From the NCBI RefSeq assembly GCF_002093745.1, contig NZ_MTSB01000011.1, forward strand, positions 151,243 through 215,242: a stretch of DNA of 64,000 nucleotides, in the 5' to 3' direction. The number at the start of each line of letters is the position of its first letter. Within the stretch, counting starts at the first letter, position 1. Position numbers and translations under genes: made by a program. The DNA is from Pseudomonas graminis. GTDB lineage: Bacteria; Pseudomonadota; Gammaproteobacteria; Pseudomonadales; Pseudomonadaceae. This document shows, one piece after another, positions 36,084 through 44,565 of the stretch. The notes beneath the pieces are model-generated. The model made no database searches, was not told the origin of the DNA, and saw only the letters and a list, made by a program, of their open reading frames with translations.

Positions 36084-36232
36084 CAGGCAGCACGTCACTC
36101 GATAGCCCATCCTCACGCCTCGCGGCACCGCATAGCGGCCCGCGATGGCGCACGGCCTGACGCGTATTTTCGCTGAAAGCCCGCTACAAACCCTATAAAC
36201 TCGCCGCGTTAATTCATGATCCAGGTATCGCC

Positions 36233-37063
36233 ATGCATCCCGCAGCCGAACACTCGCCGCTGGGCAAGTCCAGTGAGTACATTGCCACCTATACGCCGTC
36301 CCTGTTGTTCCCGATCCCGCGCGCTGCAAAATGGGCCGAGCTGGGGCTGACGGCGCAGACGCTGCCGTACCAGGGTGTCGATTTCTGGAACTGCTACGAG
36401 CTGTCCTGGCTGTTGCCGGCCGGCAAGCCGGTGGTTGCGATTGCCGAGTTCAGCATTCCGGCCGACTCGCCAAACATCATCGAGTCGAAGTCGTTCAAGC
36501 TGTATCTCAACTCGCTGAACCAGACGGCGTTCGATAATGCTGCCGAAGTGCAGGCTACTCTGGAACGGGATCTTTCAGCCGCTGCGGGCAAGCCGGTTGG
36601 CGTGCGTATTCGCAGCCTGGCCGAGATTGAAAGGGAAGGTGTTGCGACGTTGCCGGGTGTTTGCATCGATGATCTGGATATCACGGTCAGCAGCTACGAC
36701 CGACCGCAGCCTGAATTACTGCGTTGCGAAGCCTCGCAAGTGATCGAAGAAAGTGTGTACAGCCATCTGCTCAAATCCAATTGCCCGGTCACCAGCCAGC
36801 CCGATTGGGGCAGCGTGGTCGTCGAATACCGCGGTGCAGCGCTGGATCACGCCAGCCTGCTGGCGTACATCGTCAGCTTCCGTCAGCACTCCGATTTCCA
36901 CGAGCAGTGCGTTGAAAGAATCTTTCTCGACCTGCAGCGCCTGCTCAAGCCGGAAAGACTGACGGTCTACGCCCGCTATGTGCGCCGTGGCGGTCTGGAC
37001 ATCAACCCGTACCGCAGCACTGAAACGCTCAACGTGGATAATCGCAGGCTGGCGCGGCAGTAG
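36233..37063 (+). CDS. queF: NADPH-dependent 7-cyano-7-deazaguanine reductase
   Basis: A 276-residue long-form (YqcD/T-fold, tandem) QueF. The NADPH-binding motif is [17 protein letters not shown] (about residue 82) and the catalytic cysteine is in [16 protein letters not shown] (about residue 183), followed by the substrate Glu/His segment [17 protein letters not shown]. It reduces preQ0 to preQ1 in queuosine biosynthesis. I see no preQ1 riboswitch motif in the 150 bases upstream. The next intergenic region holds a multi-hairpin element. Confidence 0.96.
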   Translation: MHPAAEHSPLGKSSEYIATYTPSLLFPIPRAAKWAELGLTAQTLPYQGVDFWNCYELSWLLPAGKPVVAIAEFSIPADSPNIIESKSFKLYLNSLNQTAFDNAAEVQATLERDLSAAAGKPVGVRIRSLAEIEREGVATLPGVCIDDLDITVSSYDRPQPELLRCEASQVIEESVYSHLLKSNCPVTSQPDWGSVVVEYRGAALDHASLLAYIVSFRQHSDFHEQCVERIFLDLQRLLKPERLTVYARYVRRGGLDINPYRSTETLNVDNRRLARQ

Positions 37064-37220
37064 GCTCGTCACTCGATGTGCTGGCATGTGTTGAGTGTCG
37101 CTCTGTGTCACGTCGTTGTTGCTAATACAGCGTCATGCCTTGCTCATGGTCACTGCACATAAGAGTCCTTTTATCGCGATGGCACTGACGACGCAGATTG
37201 CGACGTAAGTGACGGCTGAG

Positions 37221-37402
37221 TCCTGATACGGATCCGGGGGATGCTCGGCAGGACGCCGAGCAAGCTGCACCGGGCCAAGGATGGCCCGTTGCAGCGACCC
37301 CCCGATCCGTGTCAGGACGAAGGAACCCGACGAAGTCGGGCCGGAAACGGAGCTAAGGGCTTTGCTCACTTTGGCCCCTCAAAGTGAGTCGCCGAGGGGC
37401 GA
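37221..37402 (+). ncRNA. Multi-hairpin structured element with GGA-bearing loops (candidate RNA)
   Basis: A 182-base non-coding stretch folds by eye into consecutive stems. An outer 20-base stem (37221-37240 with 37298-37317, 18 pairs and one G-U) encloses two hairpins: CTCGGC/GCCGAG with loop AGGAC (37244-37260), and GCTGCA...TGCAGC plus CGGGCCA/TGGCCCG with loop AGGA (37264-37295). It is followed by CCCGAC/GTCGGG (37326-37340), CTCACTTT/AAAGTGAG (37365-37388) and TCGCC/GGCGA (37389-37402). GGA occurs in two loops and in the single-stranded linkers, the arrangement bound by RsmA/CsrA proteins. It could equally be a repeated palindromic element. No promoter was identified. Confidence 0.5.
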
Positions 37403-37508
37403 AAAGGTGCCTTGAGCCGTGAACAGGCATCACTGACATCGCAGAGTCGCTGTATAAGGCGGACCGCCAAAACGGCGGAACACAACCGAGTGAGCGATAC
37501 ACTCCCGA

Positions 37509-37778
37509 TCAAACCCCGATATTGCCCAGCGTCTGCACGATGTTGCGCAACGTACCGGCAATACCCGGATGCTCCAGCTCAAAACGCTCGACGGCCAGAT
37601 TCACGCCGTCGGCCAGGCTGCTGTCCTGTTCGTGAGTGGCGTGTTCAAGCTGAATTTTAGTTTCAATTTGTTGCATGAGTTCGTGCAGGTTGTTCTGCTC
37701 GGACTCCGAAAGCGGCGGGTTATGCTCAAGTTGCTCGCGCAGCGTGTTGAGTTGTTCTTGAAGTTCGCGGGCCGGCAT
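37509..37778 (-). CDS. DUF4404 family protein
   Basis: An 89-residue helical protein of DUF4404. An N-terminal coiled-coil-like stretch (LQEQLNTLREQLEHNPPLSE) and the conserved end ERFELEHPGIAGTLRNIVQT are visible. Function unknown; no membrane helix. The ATG follows AAGGAG by about seven bases. In other pseudomonads the gene sits between queF and a HAD-like gene, as here. Single gene or first of a short unit. Confidence 0.88.
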   Translation of the reverse strand: MPARELQEQLNTLREQLEHNPPLSESEQNNLHELMQQIETKIQLEHATHEQDSSLADGVNLAVERFELEHPGIAGTLRNIVQTLGNIGV

Positions 37779-37880
37779 GACGTGCTCCTTATTGATAAGT
37801 CTGTTTCATGGACTTCGCCGAAAGGCTAAAGGTCCGTGATGTAGCAAGACTAATCCAGTCGGCACATCTCTTCATGTGTA

Positions 37881-38489
37881 TCAGGGTTTTTCGCCTTTAC
37901 TGCGCCGCAAGGCGATGTCTGCCAGGCAGGACTCCAGTTCGCCCAAGTGGTCAATGACTGAATGCACGCCCAGTGCATAGAGCTTGAGCGTGGCCCTGGC
38001 ACGTCGCTGTTCGCGTTCGGCATCGCTCAGCGCCTGCCACTGCGTGGGGGAAAGCCCGCACAATGGTCCGCAGGAAGCCAGACCGATTGTCCACAACCCG
38101 GCATTCAGGCCGGACTGCAACAGGCGCGGATCGCCGCTGATCAACACGCAACCGTCCAGATGGCTGACTTTCAAGGCCATCAGCGCCATCCAGCAGGCAT
38201 CCGGTGCAGGCCATCCGGCGTTCGGGCGCGGGGCAGGGATGACCCAGTCGCTCACGGGCGCAGCAAGCGTCTTGCTCAGGGCATCGGGCAGTTCTTCGAT
38301 CCAGGCGCACGGCATTCCCTTGTCACGTAATGACTGCAGGACTTGCTTGGCCCCAGGCGTGAGCTGAGCGTGTTCATGATCGGGCGCGTGAGCATCGGCC
38401 GCCTTGGCACCGAAATCCACCAGGCAGCCGCTGAGGCCGAAAAGCAGGGCGGGGAAGGTTGGCAAAGGGCTGAGCACCGGCGCAAGCAT
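37881..38489 (-). CDS. HAD-fold protein lacking the catalytic aspartates
   Basis: A 202-residue protein resembling phosphonatase-type HAD hydrolases. The expected motif I (DxDGTLxD) reads FGLSGCLVDFG at residues 17-27, so the nucleophile Asp and the acid/base Asp are replaced by Gly (about G18) and Ser (about S20). The cap-like helical region and a core strand HLDGCVLISGDPRLLQSGLN with motif IV-like GDP remain. It is therefore probably a non-catalytic pseudo-phosphatase. It stands between DUF4404 and mlaA, divergent from mlaA, a location that I believe is shared with other pseudomonads. Confidence 0.8.
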   Translation of the reverse strand: MLAPVLSPLPTFPALLFGLSGCLVDFGAKAADAHAPDHEHAQLTPGAKQVLQSLRDKGMPCAWIEELPDALSKTLAAPVSDWVIPAPRPNAGWPAPDACWMALMALKVSHLDGCVLISGDPRLLQSGLNAGLWTIGLASCGPLCGLSPTQWQALSDAEREQRRARATLKLYALGVHSVIDHLGELESCLADIALRRSKGEKP

Positions 38490-38687
38490 GAGGATCTCTC
38501 TGAAATATCAAGAAACGCTACCGGTGTTGTGTGACACTTCGATGAACGTGCGATGACGCGGTTTATCCACGCCGCTTTGCTGACAGATCTGCCTTATTCG
38601 CGACAGAAGGCTTTATACTCCTCGTCTTAGCGTGTGGGGCATAGCACCCGCGTCATTATTTCGATATCTCGATCAGGAGTGTCAGTT

Positions 38688-39389
38688 ATGCCCGTGACCG
38701 GTGCAGGCTTTACCAAACGTTTGATGCAAATGTCCCTCTGTGCTGGCATTGCGCTCGTTCCGGTGGCTGTGCAAGCCGCTGAAGACGATCCGTGGGAAGG
38801 CATCAATCGCTCCATTTTCACGTTCAACGATACCCTTGATACCTACACGCTCAAGCCGTTGGCAAAAGGTTATCAGTACATCGCACCGCAATTCGTCGAA
38901 GACGGCATACACAACTTCTTCAACAACATCGGCGATGTCGGCAACCTTGCAAACAATGTGCTCCAGGCCAAGCCTGCGGCTGCCGGTGTCGACACTGCGC
39001 GCATGATCTTCAACACCACATTCGGGCTGTTGGGCTTCATTGACGTGGGTACCCGGATGGGCCTGCAACGCAACGATGAAGACTTTGGCCAGACATTGGG
39101 CTACTGGGGTGTGCCGAGCGGCCCGTTCGTGGTCATCCCGCTGCTGGGGCCGAGTACCGTACGTGACGCCTTCGCCAAGTACCCGGACACCTACACCTCG
39201 CCGTACCGCTACATCGATCACGTACCGACCCGCAACACCGCGCTGGGCGTCAATCTGGTCGATACGCGGGCCAGTCTGTTGTCGGCCGAGCGTATGGTCA
39301 GCGGTGACCGTTACACGTTCATCCGTAACGCTTACTTGCAAAACCGTGAGTTCAAGGTCAAGGACGGGAAAGTCGAAGACGATTTTTAA
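38688..39389 (+). CDS. mlaA: MlaA/VacJ-family outer-membrane lipid-asymmetry protein
   Basis: A 233-residue MlaA (VacJ) protein: DDPWEGINRSIFTFNDTLD, FNTTFGLLGFIDVGTRMGL, GQTLGYWGVPSGPFVVIPLL and GPSTVRDAFAKYPDTYTSPY are family hallmarks. It sits in the outer membrane and removes misplaced phospholipids with the Mla system. The leader (about 36 residues, ending VAVQAAEDD) looks like a signal peptidase I substrate: the only cysteine lies in MSLCAG without a proper lipobox, so lipidation is doubtful. Start ATG 38688 has AGGAG eight bases upstream. A TATACT box at 38614 suggests its promoter. Strong terminator follows. Confidence 0.93.
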   Translation: MPVTGAGFTKRLMQMSLCAGIALVPVAVQAAEDDPWEGINRSIFTFNDTLDTYTLKPLAKGYQYIAPQFVEDGIHNFFNNIGDVGNLANNVLQAKPAAAGVDTARMIFNTTFGLLGFIDVGTRMGLQRNDEDFGQTLGYWGVPSGPFVVIPLLGPSTVRDAFAKYPDTYTSPYRYIDHVPTRNTALGVNLVDTRASLLSAERMVSGDRYTFIRNAYLQNREFKVKDGKVEDDF

Positions 39390-39416
39390 TCGCTCAGCGG
39401 TACATGGTTCATCCAT

Positions 39417-39439
39417 AAAGGCGACCTCGGGTCGCCTTT
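39417..39439 (+). terminator. Terminator of mlaA
   Basis: A perfect ten-base stem AAAGGCGACC/GGTCGCCTTT with a three-base loop, ending in TTTATTATTG, 27 bases past the stop. Confidence 0.85.
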
Positions 39440-39476
39440 ATTATTGTTCAGATGTGTGAACCCGTTCCGCTTGTGG

Positions 39477-39776
39477 TCAGCGCATGGCGATGATCGAAAG
39501 CCCCAGCTTCTGTCCGCCGCCTTCGACATCATTCACCCAGACGACTTCGGTTTCCGCCTCAAGGCCCTTGAGTGCCGGATGGTCGGAATCGATACTCACG
39601 CTGAGCTTGTCTCCTGTCTGAAACGAGCGGGGCGCCTGTACCTGCATGCCCGAGCTGGAAAGATCAATGCAGACGGCAGGAATGACCTGCCCTGCGTGAA
39701 TAAGGTTCACGTCAGCATCAACGCGCATGCGGATGTAATCCCGCTTCTCCTCGTAGTCGCGATCATTTCGACTCAT
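39477..39776 (-). CDS. PilZ-domain cyclic-di-GMP-binding protein (99 aa)
   Basis: A single-domain PilZ protein of 99 residues with both ligand motifs: RDYIR (RxxxR) at about residues 12-16 and DLSSSGMQ (DxSxxG) at about residues 38-45. It should bind cyclic-di-GMP and signal to an unknown partner. It lies between mlaA and rssB, opposite in direction to both, as I recall for other pseudomonads. Confidence 0.9.
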   Translation of the reverse strand: MSRNDRDYEEKRDYIRMRVDADVNLIHAGQVIPAVCIDLSSSGMQVQAPRSFQTGDKLSVSIDSDHPALKGLEAETEVVWVNDVEGGGQKLGLSIIAMR

Positions 39777-40044
39777 GTTCAGTCCTTCGTTTTAGTTGCT
39801 GATTTGTCTGTTCTTATAACTCCCGGTGATTTGTGATGTAAAGAGCGTAAAGTGAAGGTCTGCGCATGCTTGAAACGCCAGTCGGATGGGAGTACCGTCT
39901 GCGCCTTGAAGGGCAGCTCTGAAACACGATGGGCACATTCAGTTGTGTGCGTGTTATTGCGGAGAGGCTAGAAGCGAATCCAGTAAGCGACTTCCGGTTG
40001 AACCGGGCCGCCTACGCCAACCTGATCTGGCGCCGTTTGCCCCC

Positions 40045-41229
40045 ATGCCAAAAACCAGTGCCAAGCTGCTGATTATCGATGACGACGACGTAGTGCGCGC
40101 GAGCCTCGCCGCCTACCTGGAAGACAGTGGATTCAGCGTTCTGCAGGCCAGTAACGGTTTGCAGGGAATTCAGATGTTCGAGCAGGAAACCCCCGATCTG
40201 GTGGTCTGCGACCTGCGCATGCCGCAAATGGGCGGTCTCGAATTGATTCGTCAGGTCACTGCGGTCGCGCCGCAGACCCCGGTCATCGTCGTGTCCGGTG
40301 CCGGCGTGATGAGCGATGCGGTCGAGGCGTTGCGCCTGGGCGCTGCCGATTATCTGATCAAGCCTCTTGAAGACCTTGCAGTCCTTGAGCACTCAGTGCG
40401 CCGTGCGCTGGATCGGGCGCGTCTGCTCACCGAAAACCAGGTCTATCGCGAAAAGCTCGAAAAAGCCAATCGCGAGCTCGAAGCCAGTCTTCATCTGTTG
40501 CAGGAAGACCAGGACGCAGGCCGGCAAGTCCAGATGAACATGCTGCCCATCACGCCGTGGTCGATTGATGCGTTCAAGTTTGCGCATCAGATCATTCCTT
40601 CGCTTTATCTGTCCGGCGACTTTGTCGATTACTTCCGGGTTGATGAGCGTCGTGTTGCCTTCTACCTGGCCGATGTCTCGGGTCATGGCGCGTCGTCAGC
40701 GTTCATTACAGTGTTGCTGAAGTTCATGACCACGCGACTGTTGTTCGAGTCCAAGCGTGGCGGAACACTGCCGGAATTCAAGCCGTCGGATGTGCTGGGG
40801 CATATCAATCGCGGGCTGATCAGTTGCAAGCTGGGCAAGCATGTCACTATGGTCGGGGGTGTCATTGACGAGGAGTCGGGTAAACTGACTTACGCCGTGG
40901 GTGGTCATTTGCCACTTCCGGTGCTGTATTCCGAGGGGCAGGCGCACTATCTGGAAGGCCGTGGTCTTCCGGTCGGGCTGTTCAACGAGGCGACCTATCA
41001 GGATCACGAGATCGACCTGCCAGCGTCCTTCAGTCTGACCATGTTGTCTGATGGCATACTGGATTTGTTGCCCGGTGATACACTCAAGGAAAAAGAGGCT
41101 GTGCTTCCCGAGTTGGTGAAGACGGCTGGCGGCAGCCTGGATGGCTTGCAGCGGGTTTTTGAATTGGCAACGCTAGGGGAGATGCCGGATGATATCGCCT
41201 TGTTAGTGTTAAGCAGGAATCTTGAATGA
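40045..41229 (+). CDS. rssB: RssB-type response regulator with PP2C-like phosphatase domain
   Basis: A 394-residue protein. An N-terminal receiver domain (about residues 8-125) has acidic pair DDDD, phospho-acceptor Asp in LVVCDLRMPQMGG and Lys in YLIKPLED. A linker coiled coil follows, then a C-terminal PP2C/SpoIIE-type domain with GDFVDYF, LADVSGHGASSAF and LSDGILDLLPGDTL. In Pseudomonas RssB is a sigma-S adaptor/regulator whose phosphatase domain acts on the anti-sigma-antagonist-like RssC encoded next. ATG 40045 is chosen by homology; the ribosome-binding site is weak and the frame extends upstream to 39943. Its stop overlaps rssC by four bases. Confidence 0.92.
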   Translation: MPKTSAKLLIIDDDDVVRASLAAYLEDSGFSVLQASNGLQGIQMFEQETPDLVVCDLRMPQMGGLELIRQVTAVAPQTPVIVVSGAGVMSDAVEALRLGAADYLIKPLEDLAVLEHSVRRALDRARLLTENQVYREKLEKANRELEASLHLLQEDQDAGRQVQMNMLPITPWSIDAFKFAHQIIPSLYLSGDFVDYFRVDERRVAFYLADVSGHGASSAFITVLLKFMTTRLLFESKRGGTLPEFKPSDVLGHINRGLISCKLGKHVTMVGGVIDEESGKLTYAVGGHLPLPVLYSEGQAHYLEGRGLPVGLFNEATYQDHEIDLPASFSLTMLSDGILDLLPGDTLKEKEAVLPELVKTAGGSLDGLQRVFELATLGEMPDDIALLVLSRNLE

Positions 41230-41711
41230 GTACCGGTAGAATCCAGTTCGCCGAGCAGGAAGGCACCTTCGTTCTCAAGTTCGTGGGTGAAGTGCGGTTG
41301 ACGCTGTGTTCGGCCCTGGATGCGACTATAGAGCGCATTTTTACCGCGTTGAATTTTTCCGCAGTGGTCATTGATCTGACCGAGACGCGCAGCATTGACA
41401 GCACCACACTTGGCTTGCTGGCCAAGCTGTCGATCCTGTCGCGTCAGAAGGTGGGCCTGTTGCCGACACTGGTGACCACTCACGAAGACATCACGCGTCT
41501 GTTGCAGTCGATGGGCTTCGATCAGGTGTTCAACATCGTTGATCGCCCTCTGCCACGGCCTGAGAGCCTGACAGACCTGCCATCGCAGGACCAGTGTGAA
41601 GAAGTGGTCAAAGCCAAGGTGCTTGAAGCGCACAAGATACTGATGGGCCTGAACGACTCGAACCGTGAGGCGTTCCATGATCTGGTCAACGCACTGGAAG
41701 GGCAACGCTAG
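41226..41711 (+). CDS. rssC: STAS-domain anti-anti-sigma-like protein
   Basis: A 161-residue protein with an N-terminal STAS domain (about residues 10-105). The phosphorylatable serine is in LTETRSIDSTTLGLLAKLSI, the classical anti-anti-sigma site. A helical C-terminal extension of about 50 residues follows. It is co-translated with rssB (ATGA overlap at 41226-41229) and is the expected partner of its phosphatase domain, in control of general-stress sigma factor turnover or of a partner switch. A bidirectional terminator lies downstream. Confidence 0.92.
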   Translation: MSTGRIQFAEQEGTFVLKFVGEVRLTLCSALDATIERIFTALNFSAVVIDLTETRSIDSTTLGLLAKLSILSRQKVGLLPTLVTTHEDITRLLQSMGFDQVFNIVDRPLPRPESLTDLPSQDQCEEVVKAKVLEAHKILMGLNDSNREAFHDLVNALEGQR

Positions 41712-41750
41712 GCGGGCCTTCTGCAGGGCAGTCTGAATTGCAGACAGCAA

Positions 41751-41782
41751 AAAGGGCGACACCCGCGAGGGTGTCGCCCTTT
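41751..41782. terminator. Bidirectional terminator between rssC and tal
   Basis: A perfect 14-base stem AAAGGGCGACACCC and its complement with a GCGA loop, A-rich on the left and T-rich on the right, between two convergent genes. Confidence 0.9.
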
Positions 41783-41789
41783 TGTGTTT

Positions 41790-42728
41790 TCAGAGTTTGG
41801 CGGAGAGCAGGGCTTCCAGCTTTTCCTGATCGCGAGCGAACTGACGGATACCTTCGGCCAGTTTTTCGGTGGCCATAGCGTCTTCGTTGGAGTCCCAGCG
41901 GAACTGGCTTTCGGTCAAATTCTTGACCGTGGCTGGACGTCGCTCACCTGCATTATCCGGGGTAAGTTTACGTTCCAGTCTGCCAGTGTCTTCGGCGAGC
42001 TGCTTGAGCAGGTCGGTGCTGATCGTCAGGCGGTCACAGCCTGCCAGTTGTTCGATCTGGTTCAGGTTGCGGAAACTGGCACCCATCACGACGGTTTTGA
42101 AGTCGTTGGCCTTGTAGTAATTGTAAATGCGCGTTACCGACTGCACGCCTGGGTCTTCAGCACCCGTGTAATCGGTGCCCGACGACTTTTTGTACCAGTC
42201 GTAGATGCGGCCCACGAACGGCGAGATCAGAAATACACCGGCTTCTGCACACGCGACAGCCTGAGCAAAGGAAAACAGCAACGTCAGGTTGGTCTGAATA
42301 CCTTGCTTCTCGAGGTACTCGGCGGCACGGATGCCTTCCCAAGTGGCGGCAAGCTTGATAAGCACCCGGTCACGGCTAACGCCTGCCTTGTCGTAAAGCC
42401 CCATCAAGTGCTCGCTGCGTTTAATCAGCGCGTCGGTATCAAAAGACAGGCGGGCGTCCACTTCAGTGGAGACGCGGCCTGGGACGACCTTGAGAATTTC
42501 CTGGCCGATGGCAACCGCGAAGCGGTCACAGGCCAGTCCGATGTCGCCGTTGCTGCCGCTGAAGGCGTCTCTGAGCATCGGCTTGTTACTTTCGCTCGAT
42601 GCCGCTTTAAGCAGCAAGGAAGGGTTGGTAGTAGCGTCCTGCGGCTTGAGGCTTTCGATAGCGCCGAAATCGCCGGTGTCGGCTACGACTGTGGTGAATT
42701 GCTTGAGTTGATCCAGCTTGGAAGTCAT
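41790..42728 (-). CDS. tal: Transaldolase
   Basis: A 312-residue TalB-type transaldolase of the non-oxidative pentose phosphate pathway, transferring dihydroxyacetone from sedoheptulose-7-phosphate to glyceraldehyde-3-phosphate. The N-terminal [12 protein letters not shown] motif and the Schiff-base Lys in [20 protein letters not shown] (about residue 135) are visible. The ATG at 42728 ([20 protein letters not shown]) is used; the frame extends to 42782 through non-homologous sequence. The dusA gene that I recall beside tal in other pseudomonads is not here: the next 314 bases hold no gene. Confidence 0.97.
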   Translation of the reverse strand: MTSKLDQLKQFTTVVADTGDFGAIESLKPQDATTNPSLLLKAASSESNKPMLRDAFSGSNGDIGLACDRFAVAIGQEILKVVPGRVSTEVDARLSFDTDALIKRSEHLMGLYDKAGVSRDRVLIKLAATWEGIRAAEYLEKQGIQTNLTLLFSFAQAVACAEAGVFLISPFVGRIYDWYKKSSGTDYTGAEDPGVQSVTRIYNYYKANDFKTVVMGASFRNLNQIEQLAGCDRLTISTDLLKQLAEDTGRLERKLTPDNAGERRPATVKNLTESQFRWDSNEDAMATEKLAEGIRQFARDQEKLEALLSAKL

Positions 42729-43042
42729 GAGCGTGCTCTGTCCTGTGCGGTTGGATGACATTACCCGAGCGCTGCCGCCCACTCAAGGCCGCAGCGCATA
42801 ACGCATGCAGATGAAGGGCTTCAAGGTCGGCATTGTCGTGAAAACCTTGTAGAGAGTGTTTTTGAGCCCATTGCGGAGCGCTTGTTCCCTTGGTGTGAAT
42901 TTAACCGCTTCAAGCCCACCACTTGGCGCGTGAAGATCGAATCCATGTCCGGCAGCCGGTTGGTGCCGGCCCGTCGCGATGCGCCCCTATCAAGGACTGC
43001 GGGTTGAATCAGGCGCAGTGAGCGACAGTCCGGCGGGTGGAT
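42729..43042. other. Intergenic region, no gene seen
   Basis: About 310 bases between tal and the alpha/beta hydrolase. No frame of note. A GGCCGGCACCAACCGG-type inverted repeat lies near 42952-42976. The region marks the junction between the conserved rssB-tal block and strain-variable genes. Confidence 0.4.
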
Positions 43043-44113
43043 TTAGCGCGCCTTTTCAGTCTCGTGCATGAACTGCCCCAGCTCCTTGCTGTAAAACTTC
43101 GCCATGCTCGTGGTGCCGTGGCCACGGGTGTCGGCACTGGCGGGGATCAGTAAGAGCCGCGCCTGCCTGAGTGCTTTCATCGACGCTTCCAGCCGTCCGG
43201 TTTCCGGTGGGTTGCGCTCATCGTCCGCCGAGTTGATGACCAGCACCGGAGCCTGAATTTTATTCAGGCCGGGGGCAGCGTTGTAGTCTGCAGAGGCTTG
43301 CCATTGGTAGATGAAGTCATTGGCGTCGGCAGTTTGCACAGCGCTGAGGCGTTCATCCACCAGCTTGTCGGCCAGGGCGCGAGTCGGTGCGGCGGCCTGA
43401 TACGCCAGGTTCCCGCCACTGGTCGCGACGCTGAACATTGTGTTGGCCAGGCGCAGGGACGGCGGTTGCGCACTGTAGTTGCCCTCGTTCCAGGCTGGGT
43501 CTTGCTTGATTGACTCCACCAGCAAGCGACGCATCATCCAGTTGCGGGATGACATTTCGGTGGGTTGGGACGCCATGGGCACCAATGCGTCCATCATCTG
43601 TGGCCATGTCTGGCCCCACATCCAGGTTTGCATGCCGCCCATGGAGTTGCCGATGATCAGCCTCAGGTGCCGGACCCCCAGGCCTTCGGTGACCAACCGA
43701 TACTGGGCTTGAACCAGATCCGTGTAGTTGTACGCCGGAAACCGGGTGCGCAAGCCGTCCGAGGGTTTGCTGGATTGGCCAACGCCAATGCCGTCGGTGG
43801 AAATGATGTAGTACTTGCTCGCGTCCAGCGGCTGGCCTGGACCGAACAGCTCGCCGCCAAAATCCTTGCTCAGCATATCGCTGCCTGGCCGGTAGGTGCC
43901 GTGCAGGTAGAGGATGGCGGGGTTCTTGGGATCGCCAAGGGTGATGTAGTGCAGTTTGAGGTTGGCGAGTTTTTCACCGGTATGGAAGGTGAATTGCGGA
44001 GCGATCCAGTCGCCTTCGCTCGCGGCTGGTAACGACGCGGCGCTCGCGGCGCAAATCATAAACGACAAAGACCACAACAGCCCGAGCGCAGGCAGGGATG
44101 TGAAACGTTGCAT
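43043..44113 (-). CDS. Secreted alpha/beta hydrolase, homoserine-acetyltransferase-like fold
   Basis: A 356-residue protein with a signal peptide (about residues 1-25, ending ICAASAASLPA). The alpha/beta-hydrolase domain resembles the MetX-like branch: AILYLHGTYRPGSD, YYIISTDGIGVGQSS, and nucleophile elbow LRLIIGNSMGGMQTWMWGQ with Ser; Asp in VLVINSADDERNPPETG and His in DTRGHGTTSM complete the triad. It is periplasmic or secreted, so true homoserine acetylation is unlikely; esterase or amidase activity is more plausible. Start ATG 44113; AGGAT lies upstream. Single gene. Confidence 0.88.
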   Translation of the reverse strand: MQRFTSLPALGLLWSLSFMICAASAASLPAASEGDWIAPQFTFHTGEKLANLKLHYITLGDPKNPAILYLHGTYRPGSDMLSKDFGGELFGPGQPLDASKYYIISTDGIGVGQSSKPSDGLRTRFPAYNYTDLVQAQYRLVTEGLGVRHLRLIIGNSMGGMQTWMWGQTWPQMMDALVPMASQPTEMSSRNWMMRRLLVESIKQDPAWNEGNYSAQPPSLRLANTMFSVATSGGNLAYQAAAPTRALADKLVDERLSAVQTADANDFIYQWQASADYNAAPGLNKIQAPVLVINSADDERNPPETGRLEASMKALRQARLLLIPASADTRGHGTTSMAKFYSKELGQFMHETEKAR

Positions 44114-44565
44114 GGGAAGTATCCTGTTATTTTTGTTTTGGAGCCCATGCCCAATGGTCAACAGAGGGCAGGGGTAACCTGGCGCGCCTTTCAATGCCCT
44201 ACTCGTCCGCAAGCTCGAACAGGCAGGAGCGGTTCAACTCCCCGAGATTGTGCTTGTGTCGGTCGCAGACTCCTGCAGCGCTATTTTTTCAGCACGTCAT
44301 GCGTGCCAGAGAGATAATCCACGAGCGATCTGATTCTGTGAAGTTAAATTCTTTTTAACATTATTTAACAGTTGGCGAATACCGGCTTTGCCCAGGCGCA
44401 ACGAAAGATGGTCCGCATTCGGCTCTATGCCGAAGAAGGCACGCGTTGGCAGCACTGTGCCGCTTTTACGGTGAAGTGGTGAGCGGCCTTTCGGTAGCGC
44501 GCTGGTGTTGAAGGTGGCATTGGATAAAGATGTGGCTTCATCTGCACTGATCCGAGGGAACCCGC
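44114..44565. other. Intergenic region, no gene seen
   Basis: About 450 bases between divergent secreted-enzyme genes. The middle (44335-44375) is AT-rich with TTAAATTCTTTTTAACATTA, a likely promoter area. No coding frame with recognisable product and no strong terminator noticed. Confidence 0.4.

Noticed and set aside
36084..36232. preQ1 riboswitch upstream of queF
   Set aside because: No recognisable preQ1 aptamer pattern (C-rich stem with A-rich tail) in the leader.
35007..36329. 440-codon minus-strand frame opposite lolE
   Set aside because: Shadow of a clear permease gene; translation rich in His, Asp and Arg, typical of antisense.
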